Assembly (NCBI GenBank): GCA_013115145.1
Contig: JAAPAO010000148.1
Span: 1-62,163, forward strand
Origin: Perkinsus chesapeaki
Lineage: Eukaryota > Perkinsozoa > Perkinsida > Perkinsidae
Length of the DNA: 62,163 nt
Direction: 5' to 3'
Within the stretch, counting starts at the first letter, position 1; each line of letters begins with the position of its first letter. A model generated the notes under the pieces. That model ran no database searches. It was not told the origin of the DNA and worked only from the letters and a program-made list of their open reading frames with translations. Shown here one piece after another: positions 23,116-32,743 of this stretch. The position numbers and the translations under genes were made by a program.

Positions 23116-23747
23116 ACCAGTGACGGGGGGGTGACAGGCACTAGTATGGACTGGAACGCAACAGCCAGGGGTCACGAAGAAACTCAAAAAATAAAACTTT
23201 CATCCTACATGTTGGTGATGGCAACTATTAAGAAGAGCATGAGGAGCACCGTTACGAACATCAAACAGGCTGTTAGCATTCTTCGAGTGCACCAGCAATC
23301 CTCACCGAAGCATCGACAACATCTCCACGAGTCATGAGCAGCGGTCAGGAACCATCTGAGGTTCACGAAAATGCCATCAGTGCTCAAATGCCGTGCGACC
23401 AGATTCAGTTGCTGACTAGAGAACCGCTATGAATATGACGAACGGCGTTACCTGGATGAATCGAGAGGTTGTTGTATCCTCCTTTCTGCTATTGAAGTGG
23501 GCGCCTCCTCATCTGGATCACGAAGAGGAACTAGCTCCCGTTCACTGACTCGGGAGGATCGAAAGAAGCTGCCAAATGGGCACCAAGACGGAAAACTGAA
23601 CCAACTTGGATACGCCGGCCACGAGGATAGCCCTACCCGGCAGACGGTTCCTCTTCGTAAGGAGGGCCATCATCAATCAAACGTTCAGTGTAACCAGTTC
23701 TCATCGGCCTACTCCATATGCTCCTATCCCACCCACCGCAAGCCTAC

Positions 23748-24103
23748 CTACCGCCTCACACCATCATGTGTTGGGGATGGACTGTCGTTCGGTGCAGCTG
23801 TAAGTTGATGACGTTGCTCCATTTCCTGTTGTCTATGGACCTCCTCTGCATGCCTCAGATCCATCTCCTGCTTTAGTCGTATCTCTTCGTGGGACTGCAG
23901 TGTCTGAGCCAGCTCCCAGTCGGCATCCTGGCACAAGTTCGCCTGGTCTCCATTACAAACACGTCACCTCCTGTTCTTGCCGGGCCTCTTCTGCCTCTCG
24001 CTCCTCGTACCGTTGCTGATGCCGCCGCCTGAAATGGGCCATCCTCCTCCAAAAAGTCAGAATCAGCCAGTTTGTCGTTTGCTATTTACCGATAGTCATC
24101 CAT
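23748..24103 (-). CDS. Coiled-coil segment, possibly FAF/UBX-domain protein (partial)
   Basis: Two or three exons join in phase around a 40-nt intron (donor after ..ARQEQE, acceptor before DADWELAQTL). They give a charged coiled coil: RYEEREAEEARQEQE, DADWELAQTLQSHEEIR, DLRHAEEVHRQQEMEQR. This resembles the segment before the UBX domain of FAF1/FAF2 (UBXD8), where EEQD.AY..SL..D precedes UBX. Frames downstream (to about 23350) contain pieces such as PPYEEEP and RRIQV, consistent with a UBX domain broken by micro-introns. An upstream frame (24117-24476) could be the thioredoxin-like UAS domain. None of this is secure beyond the coiled coil. Confidence 0.35.
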
Positions 24104-24744
24104 AGTAGTACTGCCGTTATGATTCACGATATTGGATGAAGATGAAGATGATGATGACATGTTTATCGGCACCCACTGAACCGGTTTGATCTATCATTAA
24201 CCAACACTTAGAACTCAGAACTGCACGTGGCTCTTGGAATGGAACACTCCATTGGCAAGGTGCACAATACTCCGTACCTAGGCAACATGGATGGGTTATA
24301 AGGACGTTACAAAACGGCGGCCCTCGCCCATGAAGGACGATCCTGCCAGGATGAGTTGTTGATTCAAAGAGCCGAAAGTAGATAATGTACCACAAAGTTG
24401 TGTTTTTTGAAGACCCCATTCGTCTGAACATTTTTGAGTCTATTTCGCAATGCGACCTTTGGCGTATCTTTTTCATCCGTCCTCATTCGACATGTTGACG
24501 TCAAAAACTCTTCATGTGTTTTGACGAGTACTGTCTTCTGCTCATGCATTTGTGCTTACAAATTTTAAGAATTTCATTCTCCCGCATTAATCTTAGTCTG
24601 AACAAAAAGCTGTAAAAATAAAAGACGTCATCAAGCAAAACATTTTGCACTGCAGAAACGTCCTCGCTGGGAATCGAACTCGAGCCTTCCTCTCTTTCTT
24701 ACAATCTTACACGTCCTTACGTAATCTCCACACTTCATCGAACG

Positions 24745-25460
24745 CCGGCTTCGAATTGAAAATACTGCTAGGCCTGTTCGTAATAGCTCGGTTAGTTATC
24801 GGTATCGAGGGTAGCGGTGTAATTGCTACTACCATTCGGCAGCTGGCTGGCCCCATACCGCTCTCGTTCCCTCCCGACTGCTCTAAGGCACACAAGCCGG
24901 CCAATTCTTCACTCTGAGTAACTGGAGATGTCGACATTGGTCTGAAACGGGTCCTCAATTCCGACACTCGCATATTGAATGTATTTGAGGCGAACAAGGC
25001 TGTCCTCTGGCTTACACTCGGCCCGCTGGGTGGCTGTGCGGTGACATTTTTTACGACATTTCTCAGCTACATGTTTCCATGTCTTTTGCAATACGGAATT
25101 ATTATATGTACCTCAGGTGGTTCTCCCGCTAAGTATAAATTCTAATCAACTAAAAGATGCTAGGCCTCCTCGACCTGGACATCTCTGTCGAAGCTGGGTT
25201 CTACTCCCACGGCCGGAGGACGTTCTTGCCTTTTATACCATTCAGTGGTGCAGGCCATGCCTATGTCAACCCACACTTCGACGTCGGGCGTTACGGTCGA
25301 GCGGTCCGTCAAGGGTCCGGATCCTGAAGCCTCGTTCAGGTTGGTGAATACTGTTAGTTCTGTGAAGGGATCTATCTTCCCTTAGTACGTCTCCAGTAGC
25401 CTCACGTTCGATCTCAACTCTACCCGGTATCTCACAAGCAGCGCGCCATTTATGGACTGA
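24745..25460 (+). pseudogene. Decayed copy of the local secreted-protein family
   Basis: Broken frames match, in order, the intact genes at 29.7 and 33.4 kb: LLGLFVIARLVIGIEGSG (signal peptide and EGDG), PLSFPPDCSKA (cf. FSFPPNCSEA), then NVFEANKAVLWLTLGPLGGCAV (cf. NKSVLFGL..TGGCAA), ICTSGG, FIPFSGAGHAYVNPHFDVG (cf. FRARGYAYANPPFDVG) and LVNTVSSVKGS. Several stops and frame changes interrupt it. Confidence 0.7.
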
Positions 25461-26244
25461 AGCATACAGAAGCCCAACTTAGCTGCTGCGTAGTGTAGCT
25501 GAATGGATATGCTATCTTTGTTAAATTTATCAAACCCAAGGTCAATTGTCGTATTTGTCCGGGATCATATTCACAGCTTTTTGCTCTGTCATCATACCCG
25601 CCTATATAGGGGGGTGAACTTAGACGGTTCTGCCAACTAAAATTGTCGTCTCTGTGCATCTCTGCTTTCCTTCGATGCGTAATTGCGTTAATCCAGTTTG
25701 AGCTTGTCTTTTGGAAGAAGCTTCCATGGGGGAAGCTCAAGCCTTGTGAGCCTAGAACAGCGTGCCCCAGATGGAGGATCATTCGACAGTACATAAAAGT
25801 ACTCAGTAGCGCTTTTCGAGGAAGACCTTCTGTTGCATATGCCGTGTGTCATCATACAGAAACGCTATAATGCAAATTTTTAGCGAACTTGCATTTTAGA
25901 GAGCAATCGGCAAAAAGAAAGATGAACCTCTGTTCAGTTTAGGAAATGAACTTTAGAGTCCTGGTAATGACGAACGTTGCCACTATAAATCACACGTGAT
26001 ATTATGAGCTCTTACTTGTGATTAGTTGTTGTTGTTATTATGTTGAACTATCTATACCAATGAAGGTCACTAAACTCTATCCGCCTACAGTCCCAGCATT
26101 CGATCTCTGGCTTGCCCTCTTCTGTGGTGTTACAGAATGTTGTACATCATTCCTCATATTCACCCCATCCATAACAGACACTTTCTCCGAGAGCTTTCTG
26201 GTAAATTTGGGGCTCCCCTATCGGACTGTCGTCTAACCTTTTGA
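25461..26244. other. Spacer, possible 5' exon of the membrane protein gene
   Basis: I see no repeat or RNA gene. A frame at 26060-26236 begins MKVTKLYPPTVPAFD and has a hydrophobic stretch and a GTAAAT donor-like site at 26201. It may be the first exon of the next gene, but I could not find a join that fits cleanly. Confidence 0.35.
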
Positions 26245-28896
26245 ATGTCATCGAGATCACTACAACATCGGCTCCTGTGCCGATATGTATTTCTTTTTTC
26301 AAATTGTGCTAATAGGAGTATCGGAAATGCCGGCTTACTCGATTATCCCAACCTATTCTCCCTTGATGCGGGAGCATCAAAATCAGTTGGATTTCCGCCA
26401 GAGACAATGGGTGCATATTTTTTGACCCAAACTGCCACTGTGTCCCTCTTTCAGATCCTTGGTTTGGTCATCGCTATTATATCAAGTCAGCTAACTCTAC
26501 CATCAGCATTCGAGTGGACTATGAAGACTGTTATCGCGTCCTGGTATGGTGCTGGATATGGGTGCGCAATAGTTGCCTTCGTCACCGCTGTTAACCATAA
26601 CACCTACAATCCTTACATTGGCGTGGCGGTCTCCATCCCCTTTGCGATCTTTGTTTGTCTAGCTGAGCAAGCCAACGTGTCTCATTGCAAGTTCAGTGCC
26701 ATCTACAGAGGCGACAAGGCGCTGCTCCTTATAATGCTGGTGGTTGTCTTCGGCGGTGACCGGCCCTACTGGGCTGCACTCACAGCATGTATTGCCTACA
26801 CAACAGGGACGACTATCACCCTCTTGGGAACATTCATATTATGGACTCTCCATCTGCTACCAAGGCCTGGCCCCGATCCAATGGCTCTTTTGGGCCACCG
26901 GATGGCGCAGTTCTTCGAGGAGATTTCCTCCGTGGCGCCCGTTGGGGAGATCCAGCAGCAGGAGCTCGATCAAAAGTGGAAGAATCTTGACAAGGCCGCA
27001 GCGGGAGCCGCCAAGACCCCCGACCCCCACCTGCGCGCTATAATTTTTTCAATGGTTTCGTCTCTGTCAACTTTGGCACGCTCGCTCAAGCATGCAGCTT
27101 TCAGCGAGATCTCTTTGAAGGAGCTATGGGAGCCCGTCGATCACACACTCAATATCATCCGCGTTGAGGTTGTATCTCGCCTGCGTCCTAGTCCCGACAA
27201 CCGCACATTGAAGCTCGATCTATATGACTTAGCCAGGACACTAAGACGGAATGCAACTGACACCTTGGCGACTTACACTGTACAGGTTGAGACAGGCGCA
27301 ATGAAGCCTATATCCGAGTCTGAGCTGGCTCGGTTTGATTTCTGTACTAGAGAGATTGCCAACTATGTGCAACTTGTGGCAGACTTCCTTTTCCGTATTA
27401 ACAATCCTCCTTCCTCGATGCACACCTCTCGCGCATATATTGAACTAAAAGTGAAGAAGTGGTTGGAAGCCCCTGTATTCAAGCCACTGAATCCTCCGAC
27501 TCCATGGCTAATAAGATTGGCATATCCAATCCGTTCGGGCATCGGTGCTTGTATCGCTGGTTGGATTATCCTGGGTATAGGAGAGGCGTTGGAGCCTGTA
27601 AAGGAGTACGGTTTGTGGATGATGCTGCCCTGCGTATTCTGTTTCCTACCAACCCCAGGAGCATCGTTGGTGAAGGGAACAAGGAGAGTTCTCGGAACCA
27701 TCTGCGCCGGTATTCTGGCTATTATTTGTGTCAGCATCCATCCATACAATAAACCTGCATTTTTCGTGGAGTTATTCGTCGTGTCGTTCCTCGGCAAGCT
27801 GTTGAAGTGCAGCCCGAAAGTTGACTATGCCGGCTTGGTCTTTGCTTTTACTTGGGTGATTGTCGGTCTAGCTGCCGGAACAGATGGGCATCTAGATGAG
27901 AGCGAGATGGTCCTCCGTTCGGTGTACAGAGCTATCCTTACTACATGTGGTGTTATTTTGGCTACTATCATATCAACTCTTGTGTTCCCCGAGTTCGCAT
28001 ATGGGCGACTTAGACGTGCTACAGCTCGCGCTATTGAGAAGCAAGGAGAGATGGTGGCAAATGCGGTGAAGCAGATTCAAGATTCTGAGCCTGCAGACAG
28101 CAGTGGAAATGGTGCCTTAGACGACAAGATAATTGCAGCGGGCGATGAGCTGCTTGAGCTTAGAGGAGAACGGTGGTCTCAAGTTACCGATGCCACAGTG
28201 GAGACCAAACTCTTCTCCTGCCTGCGGGGAATGTTCAAGAGTGACGAGCGCCGAGTTAATGCTGCTCATATAATAGCCTGTCAACCGTTTTTGGATCGGT
28301 TGAATAGACGGACAATGGTTGTGGTAACTGCCGCGGGCTCCTTCCACCCGAGCTCAGATGAGCCTCTGCCAGAAGTAACAGATGCCCTTACTGGTCTTAC
28401 ACCATTTATATCGGATATGAATGATGCTGGTAAAGAACTTGCCAAGATAACCAACAAGCACGGCAGTCATCTTGGTCTGTGGGATGCGCGCTCGAGGAAA
28501 TTTGACGAGGCTCAGGCCGCGCTCACCGACGTTGAGAGTAGCATGCAAACAGCTATGCGAGAGTCGCGGAGAAGAAGGGCGAGGAGTGACGTGGATGAGG
28601 CAAAGGAAGAGGACTTGAGCGACGTCTATGCTATTTTACGAGCGCTTTCCCTCTTTATGGAGGCCTGGACGGATGTTGAACATATGATGTATTTTGGTTA
28701 TGTTAAAGATACAACCACAGCTAGTCCCTTCGCCTTTGACGACGACCGGGAAACGAGGCCCCGGGAAATGAAGAGGTTGCCCACCACAGGTGTTGCCCGC
28801 CTTCGTGCTTATTCTACCCTCGGTAGCCCCCATTCGCCGCAGGATAGCGCCACTATGAGCGGCTCTCCGGCGAGAAGTGATGGCCGCTCTACTTGA
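26245..28896 (+). CDS. FUSC/ArAE-type multispanning membrane protein
   Basis: 883 aa. It has two membrane blocks of about five to six helices each (about residues 55-200 and 420-580), separated by a cytosolic helical domain and followed by a long charged C-terminus. The second block carries the family signature GTRRVLGTICAGILA and ends LVFPEFAYGRLRRATARAI. This layout belongs to the fusaric-acid-resistance/aromatic acid exporter and plant ALMT superfamily, which move organic anions. The substrate here is unknown. The first roughly 40 residues look atypical and the true start may lie in an upstream exon, or at an internal ATG after a 5' intron. No intron is evident in the body, unlike most neighbours. 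Confidence 0.75.
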   Translation: MSSRSLQHRLLCRYVFLFSNCANRSIGNAGLLDYPNLFSLDAGASKSVGFPPETMGAYFLTQTATVSLFQILGLVIAIISSQLTLPSAFEWTMKTVIASWYGAGYGCAIVAFVTAVNHNTYNPYIGVAVSIPFAIFVCLAEQANVSHCKFSAIYRGDKALLLIMLVVVFGGDRPYWAALTACIAYTTGTTITLLGTFILWTLHLLPRPGPDPMALLGHRMAQFFEEISSVAPVGEIQQQELDQKWKNLDKAAAGAAKTPDPHLRAIIFSMVSSLSTLARSLKHAAFSEISLKELWEPVDHTLNIIRVEVVSRLRPSPDNRTLKLDLYDLARTLRRNATDTLATYTVQVETGAMKPISESELARFDFCTREIANYVQLVADFLFRINNPPSSMHTSRAYIELKVKKWLEAPVFKPLNPPTPWLIRLAYPIRSGIGACIAGWIILGIGEALEPVKEYGLWMMLPCVFCFLPTPGASLVKGTRRVLGTICAGILAIICVSIHPYNKPAFFVELFVVSFLGKLLKCSPKVDYAGLVFAFTWVIVGLAAGTDGHLDESEMVLRSVYRAILTTCGVILATIISTLVFPEFAYGRLRRATARAIEKQGEMVANAVKQIQDSEPADSSGNGALDDKIIAAGDELLELRGERWSQVTDATVETKLFSCLRGMFKSDERRVNAAHIIACQPFLDRLNRRTMVVVTAAGSFHPSSDEPLPEVTDALTGLTPFISDMNDAGKELAKITNKHGSHLGLWDARSRKFDEAQAALTDVESSMQTAMRESRRRRARSDVDEAKEEDLSDVYAILRALSLFMEAWTDVEHMMYFGYVKDTTTASPFAFDDDRETRPREMKRLPTTGVARLRAYSTLGSPHSPQDSATMSGSPARSDGRST

Positions 28897-29340
28897 CTCT
28901 AATGCTTGCTATTACTTCACAGTACTTGTTCGCTGCAGTACTCACTGTTTAGTATATTTTTTTATAACAGCTGCCTTTGTTATATCATTTGCCATTTCAA
29001 CTGCATCGGTTTCGAGTTGCCGCTAAGTCTCAAGAATGCCCGTTAAGAAGTATTAAGTGACATTTCCCCGTGGTTATAATATAACCGTTATACAACAGAG
29101 CACTCCCACAGCCAGAGGAGGCTCATTGACAGAGGCATTCTAGTCCAAGCCGTTACGGTGGTGCAAATGTTATACTTAGCTTTTGCTGACTCAAGTCTGA
29201 ATTCCACGATTCGCGAAGTTAGAAGTCGTTGTATTCACGAACATCGGATTGTTGTTCGTCACCTCTTTGAAACTTGCCTGCTCGTGCACTTAAAGCTGGC
29301 ACTGTACCATCGGAGAAACACTGATATTATGGACTTTAGT

Positions 29341-29382
29341 GGGGACAGTGTGTCACGTCACGGGGACAGTGTGTCACGTCAC
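29341..29382. repeat. 21-bp tandem duplication upstream of secreted gene A
   Basis: The 21-base unit GGGGACAGTGTGTCACGTCAC occurs twice without interruption; copy B has it once (about 33150-33170). It contains CACGTCA, a possible binding site. It lies about 280 bp before the ATG. Confidence 0.85.
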
Positions 29383-29658
29383 CGACTTGTGTATCTGGTC
29401 GATATCGAATGAAGATGCACGTGAAGATAAGTGGCGTCCGAAATGCAGGGTGACCGACTCAGTACTCATTAACACACGCGGTTCGATCGACGGACAAGAA
29501 ATCTTGAGAGCGTTGAATGAGAGTATAGAGATTTAACCAAACCAGGGGGCAAGGCCCACGGCGCAATGCGCCAGGCGCATAGGACACATGTGACGGGGCG
29601 GCTTATCCTCGGTCGCCCACTAACAATTCAACAATTGACAGAAAACATTTCGGCCGAA

Positions 29659-30432
29659 ATGTCGCTGAGCTACTTCATCATCGGATGGTTCATTATCGGC
29701 GCTGAAGGTGACGATTATAGAAACGATGGTCTCCCTTCCCGACACATGGCTATTCCTGGGGAATTCTCATTCCCGCCTAATTGCTCCGAAGCTTCCAGCC
29801 GTGGTAACTCAACGTTTTGTGCAACTGGAGACTACTATGCCGTTGGTGAACAATTAAGCCTCGACCTGGATATACGCCTATACGATGCACGTGTTCCGAA
29901 TAAGTCAGTGCTTTTCGGTTTAAATGTCGTATTTGACAAAAGCGTTCCCAGTAGGCTGACCGTCCGAACTGGTGGGTGTGCTGCCCCAGCTTCCTCCGGA
30001 TTAAACTTTTTGGGTGCCTCATGGCGCGTCACCCCTACCATATGTACATCTGGTGGCGGTTCTAGTGACTTTGACCTGTCAACAAGGGGTTTCTCGGCTA
30101 ACTTCGAAGTATATGGTGATACTGGTATACATCTCGATGTCATAAGAGCCTTTCTCCCGGCGGTACCCTTCAGGGCGAGGGGCCATGCCTATGCGAATCC
30201 ATCTTTCGATGTGGGGCTACACGCAACCGTCGAGGACTCTGGTGGAGTACCCAATTTATTTGAGATTGCACTGAACTTCGTCAATACTATCAACTCCGTG
30301 AGAAACTCAACGAAGACCTGGCGTGTATTCAGTGGAGTCAGCTTCACCGTCAACGGTACCGGAATCGGTCGTCATTCATACAATACTACTTTCATCGACC
30401 AAATTGTGAACCTAGAGCCATTTTCCTACTAA
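29659..30432 (+). CDS. Secreted protein, local family, copy A
   Basis: 257 aa from the ATG aligned with the start of copy B; an ATG further upstream at 29566 is in frame but less likely because it is not shared. The N-terminus MSLSYFIIGWFIIGAEG is a signal peptide. The mature protein has paired cysteines (FPPNC, TFCATG, GGCAAP, TICTSG), N-glycosylation-type sites, and a beta-rich pattern ending FIDQIVNLEPFSY. I do not recognise the fold. Two intact and two broken copies lie in this window. Copies A and B differ mostly at scattered residues in the middle, which would suit surface or host-facing variation, but that is inference. Confidence 0.8.
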   Translation: MSLSYFIIGWFIIGAEGDDYRNDGLPSRHMAIPGEFSFPPNCSEASSRGNSTFCATGDYYAVGEQLSLDLDIRLYDARVPNKSVLFGLNVVFDKSVPSRLTVRTGGCAAPASSGLNFLGASWRVTPTICTSGGGSSDFDLSTRGFSANFEVYGDTGIHLDVIRAFLPAVPFRARGHAYANPSFDVGLHATVEDSGGVPNLFEIALNFVNTINSVRNSTKTWRVFSGVSFTVNGTGIGRHSYNTTFIDQIVNLEPFSY

Positions 30433-30939
30433 GAACTGTAAAATTGATATTAGTCTGATAGCTCGTATACGTCTTAACATTAGCTTAGCAGTTCGATTCA
30501 TTATTTGGTATGATTCACCTCTCAGGTGAATCAATGTCAACTCTATATCAGTTCGTCAATCATGTGTATGCCGCAACTTGAGGGTCCTTAGCAACGCTGC
30601 GTATGACGGCTAATAGGACCATTCTGTAGCTTGCTCGACGGCGATCGCTAGCTCGACATCTTTGTAGTACTACGTTGTTGCTAACGATCAGAATTTTTGG
30701 TCCATCAATCAATCGGTTCATCTGATTCATCGTTTCAATCAGCTCGAAAGTGTATTGTGATATTATATAATAAAACCAGTCAGCTACCATACATGGTATT
30801 TATATACACTGCAAGACCAATGGTCATCCTTCGCCACGTATGATGGGGGAAGGTTACATTTCGCCCGCTGGCTTCAGGCCGGTCACCTGCGTCGTTAAGA
30901 ATCCTTATTTGTAACCAAGCGTCGCATTTTAGGGAAAGA

Positions 30940-31235
30940 CTATGTACCAAGAATGTACTGGTCATGGTATTGCTTGTTGATGAGAATTGCGCTGGCCCAT
31001 TACCAGAAATCACATTTCGTCCGAGTTGAGAGAAAGTTGGAAGCGCGCGGCTTTAATCGGAAATACCCTCTTCTTCCGTCAGAGGACAACAAGTTGTATA
31101 CAGTCTTAAGGAGTCATACAGAGAAACTTCGCAACACGATTAGACAGCCCACGCCAAGAGCATACTATTTGCAGACGTATTCTAGCCCAAAGCGAAGAGC
31201 CGACTTACATGCTGCACCTGGCGTTTTCTAAGCCT
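30940..31235 (+). pseudogene. GNAT acetyltransferase fragment
   Basis: The sequence GTACTGGTCATGGTATTGCT and what follows encodes VLVMVLLVDENCAGP and, after a frame change, YQKSHFVRVER. This matches exon 5 of the second GNAT gene (NTLAMVLFVNEEDTGP..LYQKLHFIRV). The preceding intron end (TTTTAGGGAAAGA) is also conserved. The frameshift marks it as a broken copy. Confidence 0.65.
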
Positions 31236-31509
31236 CCAGTCTTCCCTCTAAGAGTAGACACCTTTTCCCCCAGCGAGAATGAGAGGTGGAGAAAAAACCT
31301 CGGCCGTGACACAGCCTGCACTCACAGCCTGTACTCGCCAATCTTCAAGACAGGACTCCTTGTGTAGTCTCACGAACTTCAGTGTTGATTAGCACATCGA
31401 ACCCAAATAAAAATCACATATTGATAGGAGACGAGCGATTCTGCCCCTGGCTAGAATGTCCCAAAGCCCACTACTGTTGACCAACTGAGCACGCGCCCTT
31501 TGATAGGGG

Positions 31510-32345
31510 CGATTAATGAGAGTATAGTAATGGAACCAAACCAGAATGCATGGGTTCCACGGCGCGTGGAACACATCGGGCGAGGCGACTTTTCTTGGTA
31601 GTTCATCCAAAATTAACAGTTCGCGGTAAACATTTGAACTACTATGTTACCCTTATTTGCTACCCATCATCGTGTTGTTCATTATCGGCGTTACCAGTGA
31701 CGGTGATAGAAGTGTGGGCGCCCCTTCCCATCTACACCATTTCCAGACTCATTTAAATAAAGCCTAGACCAAGTTGGTATAAACCCGGAGCAATCAAAGA
31801 AAGCCGAGACCAACTCAGTGAAACACCAGGGCAGTTGAATAAAGCCCAGACTGGATCAGTAAAACTCCAGAAGCTCGGGCTGTACTCGCCTCCTCCAATG
31901 CAATCAATTCCGAGAATAAATCAACATCAACCTGGCGAATGGTAAACCGACTTGGTTTCGATGTCTACAGTACCCAAAATGGTCGCAGTGCACACAGAGC
32001 GACCTTCGTGGACCGAATTGAGGAAATACAGGTACCTGCCTAGGCGGCTAGCGTTGAACTGACACTGGTCCGACAAAGCTTAGCAGGAATGTTGATCCCC
32101 CGACATGATTCATGCTTCAGTTAGACCAATACACTATCGCCAGTTCTGGAATTATTTATATGTCACGAGTTGACAGTCCTTCAAACCCATGCTTATGGAG
32201 GCGAGTAAGACCATTGTGTAACACGCTCGCCGATGATCGTTAGCCAGACATTTTTGTACCGCCTTGCTCTTGCTAGCGATCAGTATAACGATAAGAAACA
32301 TGCGTCTGTTGGTTATGCACTGCTCAATCTGTTTGAAAGCGTGCC
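31510..32345 (+). pseudogene. Decayed copy of the secreted-protein family, with minisatellite
   Basis: The 5' flank matches copies A and B (AATGAGAGTATA..ACCAAACCAG). The start is recognisable (PIIVLFIIGVTSDGDRSVGAPSHL), and the end of the family follows (TSTWRMVNRLGFDVYSTQNGR..ATFVDRIEEIQVP, about 31937-32040), then the conserved 3' flank. The middle is deleted and replaced by a 41-bp degenerate tandem repeat. There is no intact frame. Confidence 0.75.
31761..31880. repeat. 41-bp degenerate minisatellite inside pseudogene
   Basis: Three imperfect units begin AGCCTAGACC (31761), AGCCGAGACC (31802) and AGCCCAGACT (31843), spaced exactly 41 bp, each followed by an AAAC..CAG-type core. They sit where the middle of the secreted-protein gene should be. 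Confidence 0.65.
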
Positions 32346-32599
32346 GTTGTATATCACGCAACGTAATGCAAAGAGCGTAATTTATGCTCCTCGCAATAAA
32401 ATATGCCAACTTGTAAGACTCTATCTGTCCAAGCGTTAATCTACATTGTAAGACCACGGATCATCTGTAGGAAGTATAACAGATGGCCCATCTGAGATGG
32501 GAAGCTTCATATACTTGTCTGGAGTCGAACCGGTCACGTATGCCGTTTGGAATCGGCATTCTGGCTTTGGACAGTCTTCTACCAAAGCGTCCGTTGTAG

Positions 32600-32740
32600 G
32601 GAAAGACTACTAGGAATGTACGGGTTATGCTAGTGATGCAGGCGCAAATTGCGCCATTCAGTGGTGCAGGCTACGCTTTTGTCAACCCACACTTCGACGT
32701 CAGACCGAAAGTCGGTCGAGAGATCCGTCGGGGCTCCAGT
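32600..32740 (+). pseudogene. Chimeric junction of GNAT and secreted-family fragments
   Basis: GTAGGGAAAGACTACTAGGAATGTACGGGTTATGCTAG matches the GNAT intron/exon 5 boundary. Within 40 bp it passes into CCATTCAGTGGTGCAGGCTACG..., encoding FSGAGYAFVNPHFDV of the secreted family (also in the pseudogene near 25.25 kb). It marks a recombination scar. Confidence 0.6.
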
Positions 32741-32743
32741 ATC

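Larger units (their letters stand above)
28943..30758. repeat. Segmental duplication, copy A
   Basis: About 1.8 kb is repeated at 32744-34522: an AT-rich start (CACTGTTTAGTATATTT), an upstream block with TGTGTCACGTCAC, the secreted-protein gene, and a conserved 3' flank. The coding part is best conserved. Copy A has an extra 21-bp tandem unit at 29362-29382. Confidence 0.88.

Noticed and set aside
29566..29658. Longer N-terminus for secreted protein A from an upstream ATG
   Set aside because: The extension is not shared with copy B and would bury the signal peptide behind 31 residues.
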